Source of the DNA: Paenibacillaceae bacterium
Lineage (GTDB): Bacteria; Bacillota; Bacilli; Paenibacillales; YIM-B00363
Length of the DNA: 10,410 nucleotides
Direction of reading: 5' to 3'
NCBI GenBank assembly: GCA_018969805.1
Contig: JAGWXQ010000029.1
Location: 1-10,410 of the forward strand
A program made the translations under genes and the position numbers. Positions 1-5,937 of this stretch are shown here, piece after piece; position 1 is the first letter of the stretch, and every line of letters starts with the position of its first letter. The notes beneath the pieces are model-generated. The model was not told where the DNA came from and did no database searches. It saw nothing but the letters and a program-made list of their open reading frames with translations.

Positions 1-1033
1 CAGTGCACATTTCACAAATTTTCAAATAGATATACTTCGAATCATGCACTTTTCCTGTAATGCTCGTTACGAGCGGAAATATTACGGTTTGAAATTCATC
101 CGCGATCTTCTTCGCATCACTCTGATGTATACTAAGACCATTCTGCACGCATATGACGAATGTTTTTACATGAGTAATATTTTCAATGTTCGCGCGAACA
201 TCTCTGCTTAATATTTTTTTGAACGCCATGAAAGAGTCTGCTACGCCAGGGAACGCGTCCTTATCTTCTGCACATCTTTCCTTTTTCTTTTCTTTTTCAT
301 CCCTCATTTGTGCAGGTTTTTGTCTGCGTTCCTTCTCGTCAGATGACGTACTCCCCCCTTTTGTTGTCATCCACTTCACCAGTGCCGCAATCGCTGTGCA
401 TGCACCGGGGTATACCCATATCCTCTGCATGATCGGGCATGCATCTGTCATTACTTTGATCAACCCATTTGGCGTTGATACTGCTTTTTTCACTGCTTTA
501 AGAACCGTTTTGATTGGTTCTGGTGTCTTTGTGATCGCAACATCCAGTGCCGCACCTACACACTGCATCACCGCCGTGTTTGCTTTACATTTCCCCGAAT
601 AATCTCCGATCGATTGTTGCGCTGTGCGTAATTGCTGTTGTAATTTCTTCGGGTGTTTTGTGGCAAGTGTTCGCACCTCAGTTTGCCTCGTTGGTGACAA
701 TCCTCCAAGTATTGCTGGTACGTGCGACACCGCCGTACCAGGCTGTGACGTGGCAATAGCACGCGTCGCTGTACCTACACTCATTCCCACTAATGACCCT
801 GCGATATTGTTTCCAGTTCGTGGAAATGACCCTGCGATATTGTTTCCAGTTCGTGGAAATGGCACAATATTGTTTGCACCTCCAACAGGCGCACCTAAAG
901 AAACTCCCGGGAAATAAAGCTGATCATTGTCCTCAACTGTTGGTCTCGCCTTACCTAAAGCATCTTCACCAAACGGCGCAATTCCTTGGATCACAACACA
1001 AGCAAGTGCAATACTCTTCATCCATCGGAACAT
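1..1033 (-). CDS. Unrecognised, probably exported Cys-containing protein with 11-residue tandem repeat (partial, 3' end outside window)
   Basis: An uninterrupted frame of 344 codons runs from an ATG at 1033 off the left edge. I translated it codon by codon and found no stop. AGGAGG at 1048-1043, 9 bases upstream, supports this start; a second in-frame ATG at codon 5 fits less well. Residues 1-22 have a short basic start (MFRWMK) and a hydrophobic stretch, so a signal peptide is plausible, perhaps cleaved near residue 29 (GKA). Residues 59-80 are two identical FPRTGNNIAGS units, preceded by a half-match GANNIVP, within a Gly/Ala/Pro/Ser/Thr-rich region (about 43-115). Residues 231-254 are highly charged and Lys/Glu/Arg-rich. 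After the leader, cysteines occur at 149, 158, 199, 212, 254, 295, 340 and 343, which would suit disulphides outside the cell. It uses more A-rich codons than the metabolic genes to its right. I do not recognise the family and assign no function. Confidence 0.85.
   Translation of the reverse strand, partial: MFRWMKSIALACVVIQGIAPFGEDALGKARPTVEDNDQLYFPGVSLGAPVGGANNIVPFPRTGNNIAGSFPRTGNNIAGSLVGMSVGTATRAIATSQPGTAVSHVPAILGGLSPTRQTEVRTLATKHPKKLQQQLRTAQQSIGDYSGKCKANTAVMQCVGAALDVAITKTPEPIKTVLKAVKKAVSTPNGLIKVMTDACPIMQRIWVYPGACTAIAALVKWMTTKGGSTSSDEKERRQKPAQMRDEKEKKKERCAEDKDAFPGVADSFMAFKKILSRDVRANIENITHVKTFVICVQNGLSIHQSDAKKIADEFQTVIFPLVTSITGKVHDSKYIYLKICEMCT
792..861. repeat. 33-bp tandem repeat, about 2.1 perfect copies
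   Basis: Every base from 792 to 828 equals the base 33 positions further right. A decayed third copy starts at 858 (AATGGCACAATATTG, against AATGACCCTGCGATATTG). The period is a multiple of three, so on the minus strand it adds whole FPRTGNNIAGS units to the exported protein without breaking the frame. Confidence 0.9.
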
Positions 1034-1042
1034 TGGACTATC

Positions 1043-1048
1043 CCTCCT
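1043..1048 (-). promoter_or_regulatory. Ribosome binding site of the exported-protein gene
   Basis: The minus strand reads AGGAGG 9 bases before the ATG at 1033. This fixes the start and argues that the partial frame is a real gene. Confidence 0.8.
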
Positions 1049-1057
1049 GACGGGTAT

Positions 1058-1074
1058 GTTTTTTGATAAAAAAC
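1058..1074. repeat. AT-only hairpin just upstream of the exported-protein ribosome binding site
   Basis: GTTTTTT-GAT-AAAAAAC is a perfect 7-bp inverted repeat with a 3-base loop. It ends 10 bases upstream of the AGGAGG, inside the likely leader of the minus-strand gene. It is weak as RNA structure but could be an operator or modulate translation. Confidence 0.35.
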
Positions 1075-1362
1075 AATAGCCATCACACACTGTTCCAACC
1101 ACATAAAACAGCAACACTCCTGTTGTGCAGATCATCAAGCACTCTTTCCCGATTCGCCTTTCCGTGCGTATTCATCCACACACCATCGACTACTTGCAAC
1201 GCGAATCGCTTCCGACATCGCCCATCATATCCAAAAGGATTTCGTTAGTTTTTTTTGCTTTTTCATTTTTCATAATTCTTTTTTTGCAAAAACGACATCG
1301 ATCTTCACACATTGATCGCTCGATAATTAAAAACGTACACAAAAACAAAGCACAACGAAATC

Positions 1363-1399
1363 ATACAATCATTGTATCATATGGTACGTTGTTTGTAAA
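1363..1399 (-). promoter_or_regulatory. Sigma-A-type promoter reading toward the exported-protein gene, with palindrome over -10
   Basis: On the minus strand, -35 TTTACA (1399-1394) and -10 TACAAT (1376-1371) are separated by exactly 17 bases. The -10 lies inside the perfect palindrome ATACAAT-C-ATTGTAT (1363-1377), which also covers the expected start site near 1364. If used, it gives the gene at 1033 a leader of about 330 bases. The palindrome is a candidate repressor site; this part is inference. Confidence 0.5.
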
Positions 1400-1413
1400 A
1401 AAAAATTGCGCGC

Positions 1414-1438
1414 GTAAAAAACTTGTTGGATTTTTTAC
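1414..1438. repeat. AT-rich inverted repeat
   Basis: GTAAAAAA and TTTTTTAC are perfect 8-bp arms around a 9-base spacer, just upstream of the -35 of the minus-strand promoter. It may be a regulatory site or chance in an AT-rich stretch. Confidence 0.3.
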
Positions 1439-1560
1439 TCTACACAAAGTACGTTATCCCGATCCGTTTTTTTACAACTGAAGTACGATCATACTTGAGC
1501 GAATATTGTACATGATCTCCTTTTTTGCTGCTTTTTTATGGAACGCCTCATCTCGATATG

Positions 1561-1583
1561 ATCGATGAATTCCATCGATTTTT
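1561..1583 (+). repeat. Hairpin ATCGATG-AATTC-CATCGAT followed by T-run
   Basis: It has 7-bp perfect arms and a 5-base loop, and on the plus strand the right arm runs into five T. It has the shape of a weak terminator, but no plus-strand gene precedes it. The GC content of the stem is low. Confidence 0.3.
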
Positions 1584-1646
1584 CATGGATTGTGCAATGA
1601 AAATCGCAATCTTTTTATCCACCTATTTATCTTTTTTTACTTTGCT

Positions 1647-1671
1647 AAAAAATCCCCCACAAACGGGGGGG
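1647..1671 (-). terminator. Rho-independent terminator on the minus strand without an assigned gene
   Basis: On the minus strand a C run (1671-1665) pairs with GGGGG (1658-1654) across a 6-base loop, then A and six T (1652-1647). There is no T-run on the plus side, so it acts on minus-strand transcription. No minus-strand gene is apparent between here and crtQ, so it may end a small RNA or stop antisense transcription. Confidence 0.6.
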
Positions 1672-1949
1672 TATTGGATCTGCGCACGCTTCGCCTGCCC
1701 AATGCATCACATTTTTCTGCATTGCGCATTGTTCTATTCAAGGAAATCCCTGTCGTGGTGTACCTATTTGATGCACATGTTTTCATCTGTATCATTGAAC
1801 ATGATATCGAATGTTCGCATCGGTTGTGGAGCGCATTTCCGTTCGGACAATGCACGATCAACCACGTTTTTTAAGGAATGTTGCGCATGGACGTTTGGCG
1901 GTATGGGCGATTAGGCGCGGCATTGCGGTGTTCGCATGTATCCCTATAG

Positions 1950-1987
1950 GCTTCGTGTCGGACAAACATACGGTGTGCCCACGAAGC
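1950..1987. repeat. 8-bp inverted repeat upstream of crtQ
   Basis: GCTTCGTG (1950-1957) and CACGAAGC (1980-1987) are perfect complements around a 22-base loop. The structure lies about 70 bases before the crtQ start, immediately upstream of its possible promoter. No T-run follows, so it is not a terminator. Confidence 0.35.
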
Positions 1988-1988
1988 A

Positions 1989-2018
1989 TTGCGCGGACAT
2001 CATACAATCCACTACAAT
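1989..2018 (+). promoter_or_regulatory. Weak candidate promoter for crtQ-crtO
   Basis: A good -10, TACAAT (2013-2018), stands 18 bases after a poor -35, TTGCGC (1989-1994). Another TACAAT lies at 2003-2008. It is the best candidate in the gap but is not strong. Confidence 0.25.
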
Positions 2019-2054
2019 GGTCGTGTCATCATACGACGGACTAGGGGGAACATA

Positions 2055-3161
2055 ATGGTCATCGTGCACATATGCGCATTGCTTTGTGGGTGGGTGTTGT
2101 GGATGCGGTGGCGCGATGGGCGCGCGATCGTGTCGCACCGTCCTCATACAGAGCGTCTTTCCATATCGGTCATTATCCCCGCGCGCAACGAAGCGAAAAA
2201 CCTTGCACGGCTATTGCCTGCGCTTATGGCACAATCGGTTGCACCAAAAGAAATCATCGTCGTCGATGACGGAAGTACGGACGATACGGCGGCGGTCGCC
2301 CAGTCGTTTCATGCCCGTGTCGTGCACGCTCCCCCGCTTGCAAAAGGATGGCTCGGCAAAAGTTGGGCGTGTGCGCACGGGGCGCGCTGTGCGCACGGGG
2401 CGTTGTACCTTTTTTTAGATGCCGATACGTTGCCCGAACCGACGTTTCTCGCCGCGATGCACGATGCGTGGATGCGCGAAGGAGGATGGCTGACGGTACA
2501 GCCGTATCATGCGGTGGAGCGTCCGTACGAGCACATTTCCGCATTTCTGAATATCGCCGTCGTCATGGGATCCGCACAATTTTCCCCCTTTCTGCATCCG
2601 CGCCGTGCGTTTGGTCCTTGTGCGATGTGCCACAGCACCGATTATGCCCGCATAGGAGGGCATGAGGCGATCGCGCACCACGTGCTGGAGCATATGGCAC
2701 TCGGGAAACGGTTTGCCGCGCACGGCTTGCCTACGCCGGCATATGGCGGGAAGCACCTCATTTCTTTTCGGATGTATCCCGATGGGCTGCGTGATGCCCT
2801 CTCGGGATGGACGAAAAGCATTGCACTTGGGGCGGGAAGTACGGCGTTTTTCCCCCTTATTGTGACGTGCATTTGGATTTCTGGATTGCTTGGGATTGCG
2901 ATCGATGTTGCATCGATCCCTTTTGGGAAAAATGCCCCCGTTTCTCTCGCCATGTATGGCTACGCAGCCACGAGCGTCGCGTGGATGTTGCGCAAAGTCG
3001 GTGCATTTCCGTGGTACGTCAGTGTCCTGTATCCGTTGTACACAATCGTCTTTGTGGGCATCGTCGTTTGGGCTGCCTTTCGCTCATTTGTCGTGCGTCG
3101 GGTATCTTGGAAAGGCCGCGACATTTCCGTGCGTACGAAAGACGACACCGCCCATGAGTGA
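2055..3161 (+). CDS. crtQ: CrtQ-like family 2 glycosyltransferase (4,4'-diaponeurosporenoate glycosyltransferase type)
   Basis: A 368-residue membrane glycosyltransferase, close to the roughly 375 residues of staphylococcal CrtQ, which glucosylates the C30 carotenoid acid diaponeurosporenoate. The frame opens upstream at 1989, but the ATG at 2055 is chosen because AGGGGG (2043-2048) precedes it by 6 bases. An N-terminal hydrophobic segment (about 3-17) leads to the GT-A domain: VIIPARNEAKNL (39-50), EIIVVDDGSTDDT (66-78), the KGWLGKSWAC loop (97-106) and the DXD-type motif LFLDADT (119-125), which binds the metal and sugar nucleotide. C-terminal hydrophobic segments lie at about 264-288, 297-312 and 321-346, followed by WKGRDI (352-357), a typical end for this group. 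It overlaps crtO by 8 bases. The fold is certain. The carotenoid acceptor is inferred from the CrtO partner; without it other lipid-linked acceptors would be possible. Confidence 0.85.
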   Translation: MVIVHICALLCGWVLWMRWRDGRAIVSHRPHTERLSISVIIPARNEAKNLARLLPALMAQSVAPKEIIVVDDGSTDDTAAVAQSFHARVVHAPPLAKGWLGKSWACAHGARCAHGALYLFLDADTLPEPTFLAAMHDAWMREGGWLTVQPYHAVERPYEHISAFLNIAVVMGSAQFSPFLHPRRAFGPCAMCHSTDYARIGGHEAIAHHVLEHMALGKRFAAHGLPTPAYGGKHLISFRMYPDGLRDALSGWTKSIALGAGSTAFFPLIVTCIWISGLLGIAIDVASIPFGKNAPVSLAMYGYAATSVAWMLRKVGAFPWYVSVLYPLYTIVFVGIVVWAAFRSFVVRRVSWKGRDISVRTKDDTAHE

Positions 3162-3639
3162 GGCACTTATGCACACGATTGGGGTGTTGTTGTCGCATGC
3201 GTTGGGCATCGCCTTTGGGATGTGCATGCCCGAAGCATTTTGGCACAAGGACACGTTTTGGACACGCATGCGCACTTGGGAGCGCGATGGGCGCACGTAT
3301 GAGCGCATTTTTCGCGTATCGCTATGGAAAGACGCTCTCCCTGATGGAGGAGCATGGTTGCGCCAATTCCCAAAATCACGTCTGCGTTCTACCGATCCGT
3401 CGTATTTGTGGCACTATGTATATGAGCAGCGCAAAGGGGAATGTGTGCATGTAGTTCCTTTTTTGTTTTTGCCGTTGTTCGCGTTGTGGAGCAGTTCGTG
3501 GGCGATTTTTTTGGTGATCGTTCTCTACACGATGTCCGTTCACGTCCCGTGCATCGTCGTCTTGAGGTACAATCGCGCGCGCCTCATGCGCGCATTGCAC
3601 AAAAAATCACAGCAATCGACAACACAGCGACCGTCATGA
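3154..3639 (+). CDS. crtO: CrtO-like glycosyl-4,4'-diaponeurosporenoate acyltransferase
   Basis: A 161-residue membrane protein, against about 165 for Staphylococcus CrtO, which acylates the glucose of the glycosylated carotenoid in the last step to staphyloxanthin. Matches to the remembered family pattern are WKDALPDGGAWLRQF (58-72, with the conserved W-K-x-x-L-P/L-D-G core), EQRKGECVHV (91-100) before a hydrophobic span of about 101-128, and LRYNRARL (137-144) after the C-terminal membrane segment. Another hydrophobic segment lies at about 8-25. The ATG at 3154 overlaps the end of crtQ and suits translational coupling, but no clear ribosome binding site precedes it. The ATG at 3169, with GAGG a few bases before, would remove only 5 residues. 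The tight overlap supports one pathway for the pair. Confidence 0.8.
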   Translation: MSEALMHTIGVLLSHALGIAFGMCMPEAFWHKDTFWTRMRTWERDGRTYERIFRVSLWKDALPDGGAWLRQFPKSRLRSTDPSYLWHYVYEQRKGECVHVVPFLFLPLFALWSSSWAIFLVIVLYTMSVHVPCIVVLRYNRARLMRALHKKSQQSTTQRPS

Positions 3640-3645
3640 TATAGT
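3616..3645 (+). promoter_or_regulatory. ilvD promoter embedded in the crtO stop region
   Basis: -35 TCGACA (3616-3621), an 18-base spacer, and -10 TATAGT (3640-3645) carrying an upstream TGA that makes it an extended -10. Transcription would start near 3652, giving a leader of about 20 bases before ilvD. The crtO stop codon (3637-3639) sits inside the promoter. Confidence 0.5.
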
Positions 3646-3660
3646 AGACACATCTTCCCT

Positions 3661-3666
3661 AAGGAG
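3661..3666 (+). promoter_or_regulatory. Ribosome binding site deciding the ilvD start
   Basis: AAGGAG lies 8 bases before the ATG at 3675. The GTG at 3666, which opens the frame, overlaps the site itself and is therefore rejected as the start. Confidence 0.8.
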
Positions 3667-3674
3667 TGACACAC

Positions 3675-5363
3675 ATGCCGAAAATGCGTTCTGACATGAT
3701 TAAGCGTGGCTTTGATCGCGCACCGCATCGCAGTTTGTTGCGCGCCGCTGGTGTACAAGAGTCTGATTTTGACAAGCCGTTTATTGCAGTGTGCAATTCC
3801 TACGTAGACATCGTGCCTGGACACGTGCATTTGCAGGCGTTTGGTACACTCGTCAAAGAAGCGATTCGTGAAGCAGGTGGTGTCCCGTTTGAGTTTAATA
3901 CGATTGGGGTAGACGACGGCATCGCCATGGGGCACATCGGCATGCGCTATTCTTTGCCATCGCGAGAAATTATCGCGGACTCGCTGGAGACGATGGTCAA
4001 TGCACACTGGTTTGACGGCATGGTGTGCATCCCAAACTGTGACAAAATCACACCCGGCATGATGATGGGCGCAATGCGTGTCAACATCCCGACGGTATTC
4101 GTCAGTGGGGGACCGATGAAGGCAGGGAAGACGAGCGACGGCCGATCGATTTCGCTCTCGTCTGTGTTTGAAGGCGTTGGCGCATACCAAGCGGGGCATA
4201 TCGACGAGCAGACGTTGACCGAATTAGAGCGGTTTGGATGTCCGACGTGCGGATCGTGTTCAGGGATGTTTACCGCAAATTCGATGAATTGCCTTGCCGA
4301 AGCACTGGGGCTCGCACTGCCTGGAAATGGCACGATTCTTGCCGTAGCTCCAGAGCGGAAAGAGTTTGTCAAGCGCAGTGCCCGCCAGCTTATGGAGCTC
4401 ATCGCGCGCAACATTTTGCCACGCGACATCGTCACTGCCGAAGCGATCGACAACGCGTTTGCACTCGATATGGCGCTCGGGGGCTCGACAAATACGGTGT
4501 TGCACGTCCTGTCCATCGCACACGAAGCGGGGGTCCACTACCCGATCGGCCGCATCAACGACGTCGCTGCACGGGTACCGCACCTCGCCAAAATCGCCCC
4601 TGCATCCGACTACCACATCGAAGACGTGCACGAGGCGGGTGGTGTCAGTGCCGCACTCAACGAGTTGCTCAAAATCGACGGTGCACTGCACACCGAATGC
4701 ATTACTGTGACTGGAAATACGATCGCAGAAAACGTGCGTGGTTGTGAAATCAAGCGCCCCGAAGTCATTCGCCCGTACGATCGCCCTCATACGCCATACG
4801 GCGGACTGGCGGTGTTGTTTGGCAACCTCGCCCCAGACGGTTCGATCGTCAAAGTCGGTGCGATCGACGCATCGGTCGGACATGTGCATCGTGGTCCTGC
4901 GGTGTGCTTTGACTCACAAGAAGAAGCGATGGAAGGCATCGGCGGCGGGAAGATCAAAGAAGGCGACGTCGTCGTTATTCGCTATGAGGGTCCAAAAGGG
5001 GGACCTGGAATGCCCGAAATGCTTGCTCCCACGTCGATGATCGTCGGCATGGGACTTGGTGCCAAAGTCGGGCTCATTACCGATGGACGGTTTTCTGGTG
5101 CATCGCGGGGCATTTCTGTCGGACACATCTCGCCTGAAGCTGCTGAAGGTGGACCGATTGCGTTTGTCCATGACGGAGACATCATCGAGATCGATCTCAT
5201 CGCACGGACGATTACGTTGGACGTACCCGAAGAGGAGCTCGCACGACGCCGCGCGACACAATGGACACCGTTTGTCCCTAAAGTACGCACAGGCTACCTC
5301 GCACGCTACGCGACGCTTGTCACTTCCGCTTCCACTGGTGGCGTGCTCAAAATACCCCAATAA
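3675..5363 (+). CDS. ilvD: Dihydroxy-acid dehydratase
   Basis: 562 residues, the usual length. It dehydrates 2,3-dihydroxy-isovalerate and 2,3-dihydroxy-3-methylvalerate to the 2-oxo acids that precede valine/leucine and isoleucine, using an Fe-S cluster and Mg in the cytosol. Visible family signatures are CNSYVDIVPGHVHLQ with C40, DDGIAMGHIGM (80-90), CIPNCDKITPG (118-128, C122 and K124), CPTCGSCSGM (189-198, C195) and, near the C terminus, GPKGGPGMPEM and DGRFSGASRG. C40, C122 and C195 sit where the family has its cluster ligands; whether the cluster is 2Fe-2S or 4Fe-4S cannot be decided by eye. The gene has its own promoter and is separated from the pigment genes by only 35 bases. No other ilv/leu gene adjoins it, but cimA follows about 3.6 kb away. 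Confidence 0.97.
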   Translation: MPKMRSDMIKRGFDRAPHRSLLRAAGVQESDFDKPFIAVCNSYVDIVPGHVHLQAFGTLVKEAIREAGGVPFEFNTIGVDDGIAMGHIGMRYSLPSREIIADSLETMVNAHWFDGMVCIPNCDKITPGMMMGAMRVNIPTVFVSGGPMKAGKTSDGRSISLSSVFEGVGAYQAGHIDEQTLTELERFGCPTCGSCSGMFTANSMNCLAEALGLALPGNGTILAVAPERKEFVKRSARQLMELIARNILPRDIVTAEAIDNAFALDMALGGSTNTVLHVLSIAHEAGVHYPIGRINDVAARVPHLAKIAPASDYHIEDVHEAGGVSAALNELLKIDGALHTECITVTGNTIAENVRGCEIKRPEVIRPYDRPHTPYGGLAVLFGNLAPDGSIVKVGAIDASVGHVHRGPAVCFDSQEEAMEGIGGGKIKEGDVVVIRYEGPKGGPGMPEMLAPTSMIVGMGLGAKVGLITDGRFSGASRGISVGHISPEAAEGGPIAFVHDGDIIEIDLIARTITLDVPEEELARRRATQWTPFVPKVRTGYLARYATLVTSASTGGVLKIPQ

Positions 5364-5391
5364 AAACAATTTACCCGCGCAAAATTGTTTT
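5363..5391 (+). terminator. AT-rich hairpin after ilvD, possible weak terminator
   Basis: AAAACAATTT and AAATTGTTTT form a perfect 10-bp stem around a 9-base GC-rich loop, starting at the last base of the ilvD stop codon. The right arm ends in TTTT but no separate U-run follows, so termination would be inefficient. Confidence 0.4.
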
Positions 5392-5393
5392 CT

Positions 5394-5439
5394 ATACCGC
5401 ATATAAATACTTGCAATGATTGCAATATTGCGGTATCAT
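5394..5439 (+). promoter_or_regulatory. Promoter of the thioredoxin-like gene with flanking inverted repeat
   Basis: -35 TTGCAA (5411-5416) and -10 TATCAT (5434-5439) are 17 bases apart, with a start expected near 5446. ATACCGCA (5394-5401) and TGCGGTAT (5429-5436) are perfect inverted arms on either side of the -35, the right one entering the -10. Between them TTGCAAT occurs twice (5411-5417 and 5420-5426). The layout suggests an operator; the regulator is unknown. Confidence 0.45.
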
Positions 5440-5474
5440 ATTATGTATAAATCTACTACGAAAGGATGATTGAG

Positions 5475-5912
5475 ATGGAATCGACGTACAAAAAAAAATC
5501 GATCAAAGGAAGATTGATCGTCTATGTCAGCATTTTTGCAGCCTTGCTCGTCGGACTGTACGTACTCAACGTCCTCAAGCCCGGGTTCCCTGACATTTCG
5601 CCAAAAGAGCTCAACGCCCGCATCGAGAAAAAAGAATCTTTTTTCATTTATTTTTTCCGCCCTACATGTCCGCATTGTGCAGTCACGACACCAAAGCTCA
5701 TTCCGCTTGCCAAGCAGTATGATGTCCGCATCGAGAAATTAGACGGAGACAAATACGGTACTGACCTTGAAACATACAATATCAACGGATTTCCGACTGT
5801 CGTATTTTATGAAAAAGGCGTCGAAGTCGAGCGCATCAATGGAGAGCTCAACGATGCAAGCAAACAAAGGTACGTTGATTTTCTCAAAAAATACGCCGAA
5901 AAACAATCGTAG
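5475..5912 (+). CDS. Membrane-anchored thioredoxin-like protein (CPHC active site)
   Basis: 145 residues. A lysine-rich N terminus and one transmembrane segment (about 13-33) anchor a thioredoxin fold that should face outward, by the positive-inside rule. The active site is CPHC (65-68) in FFRPTCPHCAV, and the cis-proline is P107 in NGFPTVVFYEKG (104-115). CPHC is the dipeptide of DsbA-like and some other exported thiol oxidoreductases, and differs from the CGPC of housekeeping thioredoxin. A role in oxidising, reducing or isomerising exported proteins is inference. The ATG at 5475 is preferred because AAAGG (5461-5465) is 9 bases upstream, while the in-frame ATG at 5466 directly abuts it. 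The gene has its own promoter and terminator and appears monocistronic. Confidence 0.9.
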   Translation: MESTYKKKSIKGRLIVYVSIFAALLVGLYVLNVLKPGFPDISPKELNARIEKKESFFIYFFRPTCPHCAVTTPKLIPLAKQYDVRIEKLDGDKYGTDLETYNINGFPTVVFYEKGVEVERINGELNDASKQRYVDFLKKYAEKQS

Positions 5913-5931
5913 CCCCCATAGTGGGGGTTTT
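5913..5931 (+). terminator. Terminator between convergent trx-like gene and relQ
   Basis: CCCCCA-TAG-TGGGGG followed by TTTT, starting right after the stop codon of the thioredoxin-like gene. relQ ends 7 bases beyond on the other strand. The minus strand shows AAAA then the hairpin and no prompt T-run, so it serves mainly the plus strand. Confidence 0.75.
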
Positions 5932-5937
5932 CCATTT

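Larger units (their letters stand above)
1034..2054. other. About 1 kb intergenic region between divergent genes, no convincing CDS
   Basis: The stretch is AT- and T-rich, most strongly at 1240-1660. Open frames here, such as plus 1525-1914 and minus 1637-1861, lack ribosome binding sites and resemble nothing I know. Short minus-strand frames near 1277-1060 (27 and 30 codons) also lack good ribosome binding sites. What the region does hold is a minus-strand promoter (1371-1399), AT hairpins at 1058-1074, 1414-1438 and 1561-1583, a minus-strand terminator (1647-1671), an inverted repeat at 1950-1987, and a weak plus promoter before crtQ. Confidence 0.6.

Noticed and set aside
186..602. Plus-strand 138-residue open frame
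   Set aside because: It lies antisense to the well-supported 344-codon minus-strand gene and has no ribosome binding site.
1060..1277. Two short minus-strand frames (27 and 30 codons) as leader peptides or a broken gene
   Set aside because: Ribosome binding sites are weak or absent and the peptides resemble nothing known; they may be chance frames in the leader.
1637..1861. Minus-strand 74-residue frame as the gene ending at the orphan terminator
   Set aside because: The frame runs through the hairpin and T-run and stops beyond them, which a gene served by that terminator would not do. No ribosome binding site.
1680..1900. 6S RNA candidate ending at the orphan terminator
   Set aside because: The segment before the terminator has no complementary partner about 180 bases upstream, as the long closing stem of 6S RNA would need.
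1525..1914. Plus-strand 129-residue open frame
   Set aside because: No ribosome binding site, Cys/Phe/His-rich composition typical of translated noncoding AT-rich DNA, and it crosses the minus-strand terminator.
2370..2402. 15-base direct repeat (period 18) inside crtQ coding for CAHGA twice
   Set aside because: The glycosyltransferase spacing between the KGWLGKSW loop and the DAD motif looks normal, so it seems to be coincidence or codon-level convergence, not an insertion.
3540..4199. Minus-strand 219-residue frame
   Set aside because: It is antisense to ilvD, whose motifs are unmistakable; a shadow frame in GC-rich coding sequence.
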